8,006 bases of DNA from assembly GCA_964412905.1 (NCBI GenBank), contig CAYPQL010000049.1, positions 1 to 8,006 of the forward strand, read 5' to 3'. The notes beneath the pieces are model-generated. The model was not told the origin of the DNA and made no database searches. It worked only from the letters and a program-made list of their open reading frames with translations. Made by a program: the position numbers and the translations under genes. Origin of the DNA: CAYPQL01 sp964412905 (lineage in GTDB: Bacteria; Patescibacteriota; Minisyncoccia; JAHIHE01; JAGLIN01). Below, piece by piece: positions 1-4,380 of this stretch (position 1 is its first letter; each line of letters opens with the position of its first letter).

Positions 1-100
1 TTAAATTTGTTTTTTCATAATCAAAAAATAAAATTCCCGCCGAAAAAACCATGGCAATCGCGCCTATTGTTAAATAAGAAATTTTATGCCGTAAAAACAT
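1..100 (-). CDS. N-terminal fragment of an exported or membrane protein (runs off the left edge)
   Basis: An open frame starts with ATG at 98-100 and stays open to the window edge, giving 33 residues that begin MFLRHKISYLTIGAIAM. A basic start (Arg4, His5, Lys6) is followed by a hydrophobic stretch at about residues 8-26, then a charged DYEKTN segment. This is the shape of a signal peptide or N-terminal membrane anchor. An in-frame TAA at 104-106 just upstream fixes this as the first possible ATG. There is no Shine-Dalgarno; the leader is A/T only for about 30 bases. The gene lies 55 bp downstream of the 273-aa adhesin-like gene in the same direction, so it could belong to the same transcription unit. 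The visible part is too short to assign a family. Confidence 0.6.
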   Translation of the reverse strand, partial: MFLRHKISYLTIGAIAMVFSAGILFFDYEKTNL

Positions 101-133
101 AATTTATGATTTATTGATTATTTAAAAATTTAG

Positions 134-147
134 GCAAGCAAGCTCGC
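134..147 (-). terminator. Possible weak terminator hairpin after the 273-aa gene
   Basis: Read on the minus strand, GCGAG-CTTG-CTTGC can fold into a 5-bp stem (one G-U pair) closed by a CUUG tetraloop. A run of five T follows about five bases later (124-128). It sits 9 bases after the stop codon of the 273-aa gene. The stem is short and the T run is delayed, so this would be a weak or partial terminator at best. Confidence 0.3.
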
Positions 148-155
148 GGTAAATT

Positions 156-977
156 TTATTTTAGCGCCCAAGCTCCATTTTCTCTGAAATTAAACTGATT
201 GGTGGAAGTATTGTAAATAATCATGCCGTTTACTACCGGAATTAAAGCATCTCTTTGTTTGGAAGTCATTCTCGGAACAATCAGCGCTCCTGTGGTAGAA
301 ACTACATCCAGCGCTCCTTGCGGCGCTACTGTCCCAATCCCAACATTGCCAGCGGTTGTTATAACCAATTTTTCGTCGTTTGGATTAAAACTATTTGGCG
401 GCGTCCATGATCCCGAGGCCATGCTTGTCTGAAAAGCTATTGAAAAACGATTATTCCCCGTTGGCCCTATGTGGCTCATAATCCAATGTTTATTATTCCC
501 CCCAGCCGAGGGCGCTGCGGAAAGAATAACATGGCTCATAACTCCCGTGGCATCTTCTCCAAAAATTTGCAAAGCGCTGTTGGTTCCTTCAAGCACAATA
601 AGGTAATCAACATTTTCCGGATAATGCTTGTTGGCGATAATAGAGCTTGCCACATGCAATTTTCCAACTGGATTCGTCGTCCCGATCCCGACATTATTTC
701 TAAAAATAGCAGAATAATTTGCCCCGGTAGCGCCGGGATTGATGTAATAATTACTGTCATCAGTATCATAAAGCGCGGTAACGGACAGATTTCCCGTTTT
801 AACTTGGGGAGCGGGAGAAACATTGATCGGCGCCGCAACATTGCCGGCGGGAGGAGTGTTGGTTGGTTCGTTCCAGACCGCGAAAACAAAATTTCCCAAA
901 GCGAGAGAAACGATCAAAACAGTTAATAAAAAAGAGATTTTTTTAACGCTTCCCGATAACCTAAAATTTTTACTCAT
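156..977 (-). CDS. Secreted tail-fibre/adhesin-like protein, possibly pilus-associated
   Basis: A 273-residue protein with a basic N-terminus and one hydrophobic segment at about residues 13-33 ending in VFA before Val34-Trp35, consistent with a signal peptide or uncleaved anchor. The next part is Pro/Asn-rich (36-58). Then comes YDTDDSNYYINPG (70-82), a motif I associate with Patescibacteria surface proteins. Two copies of an NVGIGT-x-x-P-x-G-x-L-x-V motif (95-109 and 211-225) flank a beta-rich middle. The C-terminus (about 231-273: ALIVPRMTSKQRDA, then IYNTSTNQFNF and NGAW) resembles the end of phage tail-fibre and Bacteroidetes surface proteins. No prepilin-type cleavage site with Glu at +5 is visible, so it is probably not a classical type IV pilin. 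It is the last complete gene of the pilN-pilO cluster, which hints at a role as an adhesin or pilus accessory protein; that role is inference. Confidence 0.85.
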   Translation of the reverse strand: MSKNFRLSGSVKKISFLLTVLIVSLALGNFVFAVWNEPTNTPPAGNVAAPINVSPAPQVKTGNLSVTALYDTDDSNYYINPGATGANYSAIFRNNVGIGTTNPVGKLHVASSIIANKHYPENVDYLIVLEGTNSALQIFGEDATGVMSHVILSAAPSAGGNNKHWIMSHIGPTGNNRFSIAFQTSMASGSWTPPNSFNPNDEKLVITTAGNVGIGTVAPQGALDVVSTTGALIVPRMTSKQRDALIPVVNGMIIYNTSTNQFNFRENGAWALK

Positions 978-983
978 AATATT

Positions 984-1008
984 TTTCTTAATTTGTTAAT
1001 TTTATTAA
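984..1008 (-). repeat. Degenerate 8-bp leader repeat before the 273-aa gene
   Basis: On the coding strand three consecutive units, TTAATAAAA, TTAACAAA and TTAAGAAA, end 6 bases before the ATG at 977. They match the consensus (TTAAYAAW) of the leader repeats ahead of pilN and ahead of the 184-aa gene. The composition is extremely A/T-rich, so the array could be partly accidental. Confidence 0.45.
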
Positions 1009-1059
1009 AATTTAAATAATTTTTTCTTTGCAAAAAACTCAAAAAAACTTGCTAGTAAT

Positions 1060-1599
1060 TTACTGTTGTAGAACATTTATTATACCCGCCACGAACTCAG
1101 TTTTGCCGCGAATGTTTTCCGCGGCTTCAATCAAAATTCTGTCCCCCGCTTTCAAATTTTGAAGGCCGCCCGCTCCTTGATATTTAATTTTCTGATCTCC
1201 GGACATAAAAACAATCGTGTCGTCGGAAAAAAGGACATTCAGCTCTCTCGGCTCTTTGTCGCTGAAATTATATCCGTCTCCGAGGACAATCACCCTGTCA
1301 TTCTTAACATCCGTAATAACTCCGAACGCGCTGGAAATCACGGACGGCAACGGTTCGTTTTTATTTTCAGCCGGATCGTCTGCTCCGCTATCGCTTTCAA
1401 TTTCTCCAATGGCGCCGGGCTTCATAGCTCCTTCAAAATCTATTTTATTTTCAAGAGGCGGAATCTTGCAATTATCTCCACTGTCTCCGTCTTTCAATTT
1501 ATTAATCAAAGACAGGCTTGAAATCAAAGCGACCGCCAAAAACAAAATCATAACCACAAGAGAAAAAGCCAGAATTTTTTTAGAGTTTAATTTGATCAT
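1060..1599 (-). CDS. Membrane-anchored protein with a small C-terminal beta domain, function unknown
   Basis: A 179-residue protein with a short basic N-terminus (Lys3, Lys7, Lys8), one membrane helix at about residues 9-32, an acidic Gly/Asp/Glu-rich low-complexity linker (37-82), and a compact beta-rich domain at about 88-178. That domain runs from FGVITDVKNDRVIVLG to LKAGDRILIEAAENIRG and ends FVAGIINVLQQ. The pattern of GxIxxV..DRVIV, then NLKAGDRI, then a final GxI strand resembles the small OB-like domains annotated as DUF5666, but I cannot confirm that by search. The topology suggests the domain lies outside the cell. It sits 61 bp after the 104-aa gene and 82 bp before the 273-aa gene, all co-directional, so it probably belongs to the pilus cluster. 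No enzymatic motif is visible. Confidence 0.82.
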   Translation of the reverse strand: MIKLNSKKILAFSLVVMILFLAVALISSLSLINKLKDGDSGDNCKIPPLENKIDFEGAMKPGAIGEIESDSGADDPAENKNEPLPSVISSAFGVITDVKNDRVIVLGDGYNFSDKEPRELNVLFSDDTIVFMSGDQKIKYQGAGGLQNLKAGDRILIEAAENIRGKTEFVAGIINVLQQ

Positions 1600-1660
1600 G
1601 CTTATTGATTTTAATTAATTAGTATAAAAAATAGTTAAAAAAACATTCTTATATAATTTG

Positions 1661-1975
1661 CTAAAACTTCTTCTCAAACAAATTCCCTTCTTTTTCTTTT
1701 TTATATTCTTTTATCAAATTGTCTTCATATATCAAATCCCTGAACTGTTCCGTTTCCATCATTTCCCTCGGTTTATTATTTTTTATAAGACTTTCAATGT
1801 TTTCGTAAGAATTTTTTGAGAGTTCGTCGTAATTTGGAATTTCTTCGCTAGGCGCTTCCACTTTGCTTAATATAAGCCAAGACGCGGTCAAAAACACGAA
1901 CAAAGTGAACAGCGACAGCGCGTTTTCCCCGGGTCTGATATTTTTTAAACTTTTTCCGTTTAATTTTAGTTCCAT
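1661..1975 (-). CDS. Small single-pass membrane protein in the PilP position downstream of pilO
   Basis: A 104-residue protein with a basic N-terminus, one membrane helix at about residues 19-37 (LSLFTLFVFLTASWLILSK) and a charged, probably helical tail. The tail contains TEQFRDLIYEDNLIKE and ends EGNLFEKKF. There is no lipobox cysteine, so it is not a classical lipoprotein PilP. In related genomes I recall small one-helix proteins after PilO that end in a GRxNPF-type motif; the EGNLF near this C-terminus could be a degenerate version. It follows pilO by 49 bp, and most of that gap is a 7-bp repeat array. Its partner is probably the PilN/PilO complex, but this rests on position and weak motif resemblance. 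The start is the only ATG before the membrane helix; no Shine-Dalgarno is present. Confidence 0.75.
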   Translation of the reverse strand: MELKLNGKSLKNIRPGENALSLFTLFVFLTASWLILSKVEAPSEEIPNYDELSKNSYENIESLIKNNKPREMMETEQFRDLIYEDNLIKEYKKEKEGNLFEKKF

Positions 1976-1992
1976 TTTTATAATTGTTATAT

Positions 1993-2027
1993 ATTTCTAA
2001 TTTCCAGTTTCCAGTTTCTAATTTCTA
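1993..2027 (-). repeat. Five-unit heptamer array (TRGAAAY) overlapping the pilO stop codon
   Basis: On the coding strand, five consecutive 7-bp units in perfect register follow the consensus TRGAAAY. They differ only at position 2 (A or G) and position 7 (T or C). The first three bases of the first unit are the TAG stop of pilO (2025-2027), and the array fills most of the gap to the next gene. A related array (TNGTAAT) occupies the same post-stop position at 4084-4125. Confidence 0.85.
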
Positions 2028-2714
2028 TTTTACTTCAGTCTGCCCTGTTTGTAATTCTTCATCTATATAATAGAACGCCATTTTAATATTAGATTCTATA
2101 AGAATATTTGTTTCAACTTCTTCAGGCTTAACTTCGGTTTCAGTTTCAACTTCATTTTTGACTTCATCGTCTTTCTCGGTTATATTGCGAAGATCCAAAC
2201 TATTCAAATTTATGAGAGGGACGGTTTTTTCAAGAGAATTTAAAAATGACATAAAATTCTCAAAATCTCCTTTGGCGGTAAAACTGATTTCAACTGTTTG
2301 CAAGCCGCTGATATTTCCTTCGGAAAAATCCGCGGGCTTTGATTCGCTTATGGAAAAATCGCCCAAGCTTACTCTGCTTTCGCTTGTATTCGCGATTTTA
2401 TTGATGCTTGCCAGATAGCTTTCAAAATTGTTTTTTTCCTGAAGCAAATTCTTGAATTTTTCAAGATCTTTTTCTTCCGGTTCCTTGCTTGCTTCGTTGT
2501 GATTTTTTATTTTCTCCAGCGCGCTTTTTTTCAACTCAATATTTGCTTGATTCAATCTGATTTGCTCTTTGACTATTTTTGCTTGCTTGTATTGCGGCGC
2601 GACAAGAATATAGATTATAACCAATGAAAAAACGAGCGCCGCCAAAAGCAATTCCGTTCCAATAGAAGTTTTTCCGCTTAACTTTTCGTATGTGTCAGAT
2701 TTTACATTAAACAT
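2025..2714 (-). CDS. pilO: PilO-like type IV pilus inner-membrane alignment protein
   Basis: A 229-residue protein with the classic PilO layout: a short cytoplasmic N-terminus, one membrane helix at about residues 20-40, a long charged coiled coil at about 42-110, and a C-terminal alpha/beta (ferredoxin-like) domain at about 113-215. The strand VEISFTAKGDFENFMSFLNSLE (141-162) is typical of PilO-type domains, where a 'GDF..F..FL..LE' pattern follows a beta strand. PilO pairs with PilN and helps align the pilus machine in the cytoplasmic membrane. An acidic, low-complexity Glu/Lys/Thr/Val insertion at about 179-202 interrupts the last part of the domain. It begins 30 bp after pilN in the same direction, the expected order. 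The ATG is preceded by CCTCGCCG, with no Shine-Dalgarno. The stop TAG is the first part of a 7-bp repeat array. Confidence 0.88.
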   Translation of the reverse strand: MFNVKSDTYEKLSGKTSIGTELLLAALVFSLVIIYILVAPQYKQAKIVKEQIRLNQANIELKKSALEKIKNHNEASKEPEEKDLEKFKNLLQEKNNFESYLASINKIANTSESRVSLGDFSISESKPADFSEGNISGLQTVEISFTAKGDFENFMSFLNSLEKTVPLINLNSLDLRNITEKDDEVKNEVETETEVKPEEVETNILIESNIKMAFYYIDEELQTGQTEVK

Positions 2715-2744
2715 CGGCGAGGTTGGGTTAAAATAAATTAAAAT

Positions 2745-3344
2745 TTAATTTTCTGAAATTTTATCGGCGGCATCGCCGCTGCCACTGTCATATAAAACGG
2801 TTTTTATATCAAGATTCAAATCTCCGCTAAAATCAATATTGCCCAAATCATTTTCTGAGATATTTTTCAAAGTAAAACCGCTCGCGGCCGGCAAATTTTT
2901 AAAAACATACAATTGAGTGGCCATATTGGAATAATTTCTGGCAACGCCGCTGATTTCAATATTGACAGACTCTTCTTTGCCAAGAGCTATTTTCAAATTA
3001 TCAACATAAGCTTCGTCCATTAAATTGTCTTGGATAAAATATACGGCTTTGGTGAAATAAGGATGCCTTGATAAAAGAAAGGCGATTTCATCTTCCCTGT
3101 TGTCGGCTGACAATAATCTATTTTTTGCCATTTCTTTGCCGATCTCAATATCTATTGCGGAAGATTGGGACTCCAGCGAAGCCGCTTCCTCCGCTTTATT
3201 CTGATTGTCAAAATACAAAAACGCCAAAGAAGCAATTGAGAGAATGATCAAGAAAAAAGAAACAAAAGAAGCGCTTTTTGATCCTTTCCTGATTTCCTTT
3301 TTTTGAACGGCTGAGCCGTTTGGCAATAAATTTATTGAAGACAT
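2745..3344 (-). CDS. pilN: PilN-like type IV pilus inner-membrane protein
   Basis: A 199-residue protein beginning MSSINLLPNG. INLLP at residues 4-8 is the conserved PilN N-terminal motif, which in characterised systems docks into the cytoplasmic ATPase-like protein PilM. It is followed by a basic stretch, one membrane helix at about 26-46, a short coiled coil (about 47-80), and a C-terminal domain (about 95-185) with the strand VNIEISGVARNYSNMATQLYVFKNL, a 'GVA.....V..F...L' pattern usual for PilN. The Ser/Gly/Asp-rich tail is low complexity. It is the first gene after the predicted promoter at 3435-3463 and directly precedes pilO. No pilM is next to it here; the upstream gene is an unrelated 184-aa membrane protein. 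The INLLP start and the lack of an earlier in-frame ATG in the leader fix the start codon. Confidence 0.9.
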   Translation of the reverse strand: MSSINLLPNGSAVQKKEIRKGSKSASFVSFFLIILSIASLAFLYFDNQNKAEEAASLESQSSAIDIEIGKEMAKNRLLSADNREDEIAFLLSRHPYFTKAVYFIQDNLMDEAYVDNLKIALGKEESVNIEISGVARNYSNMATQLYVFKNLPAASGFTLKNISENDLGNIDFSGDLNLDIKTVLYDSGSGDAADKISEN

Positions 3345-3352
3345 AAAATTAT

Positions 3353-3385
3353 ATTGTTAAATTGTTGAATTGCTAAATTTGTTAA
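3353..3385 (-). repeat. Degenerate 8-bp leader repeat before pilN
   Basis: Four consecutive units on the coding strand, TTAACAAAT, TTAGCAAT, TCAACAAT and TTAACAAT, end 8 bases upstream of the pilN ATG. Three units are 8 bp long and one is 9 bp. They lie inside the predicted 5' untranslated region and occupy the place where a Shine-Dalgarno would be expected. Confidence 0.65.
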
Positions 3386-3434
3386 ATTATTTATAATTAT
3401 CGTATAACAGTTCAGCGATGTAATTATTTTTATT

Positions 3435-3463
3435 ATTATACCACATTTGAAAATAAACAACAA
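3435..3463 (-). promoter_or_regulatory. Predicted sigma-70-type extended -10 promoter for the pilN operon
   Basis: On the minus strand TGGTATAAT (3435-3443) is a perfect TATAAT hexamer with the TGn extension of an extended -10 element. A weak -35-like TTGTTG (3458-3463) lies 17 bp upstream. Transcription would start near 3428, giving a leader of about 84 nt before the pilN ATG. The site lies in the 147-bp gap after the 184-aa gene, so the pilN-pilO genes probably have their own promoter. Confidence 0.65.
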
Positions 3464-3491
3464 CAGCAAATGGAATTTATGTCAATAGGAT

Positions 3492-4046
3492 TTATATCAC
3501 GCTCATTTCTTTCAGCGCTCTTTGAAAAATATAAACAGCTCTTTCCGCTTCTTCGCGATCAACTTGAAAATTTTCATCCGCCAGAATTTTTTGTTTTAAC
3601 TCGTGAGACCAAACAATGTCTTCTTTATATTCCAGCTGGCTGTCCGGTATTTTTTTCAGCCTTTCCCGCATATTGCTTCCCGAAAAATTAGCCGCTTTTA
3701 AAACCCTGTTGAACAATTCTTCGGCAAGAACGACCGCCTTTTTATAATCCTCGGGGGAGGCGGATTCCAATTTGGATATAATCATTTCCCACTCTCTTTG
3801 AAACTTGGTTTTCGGCAATCTTCCCGCTTCCATCGCTTCTTCCACCGCTTCTCTTATTCTGATTTTGAAGCTTCCTTGTATTCTTATAACAATTAAAATT
3901 ATCGCGACAAGAAACAATATCGTCATAAAAATCAACAAATATTTTATCAAAGCAAAAAGAAACGGCCACCAGCTGATATTCAAAACCAGTCCGTTTATTT
4001 CTAAAGTTTCAGCGGCCTTTGCTGATTGAATCAAAATGTTAAACAT
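3492..4046 (-). CDS. Membrane-anchored helical protein of a Patescibacteria-wide family, with a degenerate HEPN-like motif
   Basis: A 184-residue protein. Residues 1-25 are probably outside; one long hydrophobic helix spans about 26-54 (WWPFLFALIKYLLIFMTILF and on), followed by a basic, then fully helical cytoplasmic part. The segment at about 83-184 (EWEMIISKLES, YKKAVVLAEELFNRVLK, MRERLKKIPDSQL, VWSHELKQKI, EEAERAVYIFQRALKEMSVI) matches a family I recall as widespread in Parcubacteria. Those members typically carry WEAHKxRNRIAH, an Rx4H motif of the HEPN type. Here the equivalent stretch is WSHELKQKILA, so Arg, Asn and His are replaced by Lys151, Gln152 and Ala156. If the family is truly HEPN-like, this member should lack ribonuclease activity and act as a scaffold. 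It starts 79 bp after the giant surface gene and ends 147 bp before pilN. Family recall is unverified by search. Confidence 0.85.
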   Translation of the reverse strand: MFNILIQSAKAAETLEINGLVLNISWWPFLFALIKYLLIFMTILFLVAIILIVIRIQGSFKIRIREAVEEAMEAGRLPKTKFQREWEMIISKLESASPEDYKKAVVLAEELFNRVLKAANFSGSNMRERLKKIPDSQLEYKEDIVWSHELKQKILADENFQVDREEAERAVYIFQRALKEMSVI

Positions 4047-4054
4047 AGTTTATC

Positions 4055-4078
4055 GTTATTAAATTATTAAATTGTTTA
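4055..4078 (-). repeat. Degenerate 8-bp leader repeat before the 184-aa gene
   Basis: Three consecutive 8-bp units on the coding strand, TAAACAAT, TTAATAAT and TTAATAAC, end 8 bases before the ATG at 4046. This is the same consensus and spacing as the array before pilN. It follows the post-stop heptamer array almost directly, so the gap is nearly all repeat. Confidence 0.5.
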
Positions 4079-4083
4079 GATCA

Positions 4084-4125
4084 ATTACAAATCCCAAATT
4101 ACCAATTACTATTTACAAATTACCA
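4084..4125 (-). repeat. Six-unit heptamer array (TNGTAAT) directly after the stop of the 1243-aa gene
   Basis: Six 7-bp units in perfect register on the coding strand begin at the base after the TGA stop (4126-4128). Three units are TGGTAAT or TAGTAAT, one is TTGTAAT, one TTGTAAA and one TTGGGAT. The consensus fits the pilO-downstream array as TRGWAAY. Because 7 is 1 modulo 3, the TAA/TAG triplets give stops in all three frames within about 18 bases. Confidence 0.8.
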
Positions 4126-4380
4126 TCAAACAATCCTCCCCAGCAATGTTACGATTGAATACGCTGTCAAGATCAGGATGAGCCCGCCAATGGCGCCGAG
4201 GACTATTTTTTTAGATAGAATTACTCTTTGTTCGTCTCCGCTTGAGGATATATACATCACTCCGCCTATGATTATTATGAGCATAGCCAAAGAGCCTGCC
4301 ACTGTCAATATCCATTTCAAAAAGTTTCCGATGATCTGCGGGAAGTCCGAGGCTGAAACGGATTTCATAAATTCGGCGTT
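4126..4380 (-). other. C-terminal T4SS-pilin-like two-helix module of the 1243-aa protein
   Basis: Residues about 1160-1243 read as a stand-alone CPR-type pilin: an amphipathic lead (FPQIIGNFLKWI), helix 1 with LAMLIIIIGGVMYISSSG, a short polar loop DEQRVILSKK, then helix 2 with GAIGGLILILTAYSIV. The 'GGxxYIxSxGxxxxxxxxKK' turn between two helices is the signature of the VirB2/TrbC-like pilin family in Patescibacteria. The preceding FN3 domain would be extracellular, so the loop would be cytoplasmic, as in VirB2. The usual separate pilin signal peptide is absent because the protein already has one at its N-terminus. Confidence 0.75.

Noticed and set aside
223..926. Plus-strand and alternative minus-strand open frames overlapping the 273-aa gene
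   Set aside because: They lie wholly inside a gene with a clear signal peptide and family motifs and show no protein-like features.
156..977. Prophage fragment, because of the tail-fibre-like motifs
   Set aside because: No other phage genes are nearby, and the gene has its own signal peptide and sits co-directionally within a pilus cluster.
1015..1050. T-run/A-run hairpin after the 179-aa gene (TTTTTT, loop, AAAAAA)
   Set aside because: The stem is only A-U pairs with no GC core; not a convincing intrinsic terminator.
1620..1626. TATACT upstream of the 179-aa gene as a -10 box
   Set aside because: No -35 or TGn extension at the right place, and the gap is nearly all A/T, so such hexamers are expected.
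3480..3485. A perfect TTGACA on the minus strand just after the 184-aa gene
   Set aside because: It is 39 bp upstream of the TATAAT at 3435-3440, far beyond a usable 16-19 bp spacer, and no other -10 sits at the right distance.
1993..4125. CRISPR or CRISPR-like array from the repeated short motifs
   Set aside because: Units are 7-8 bp, directly tandem, without spacers, and no cas genes are present.
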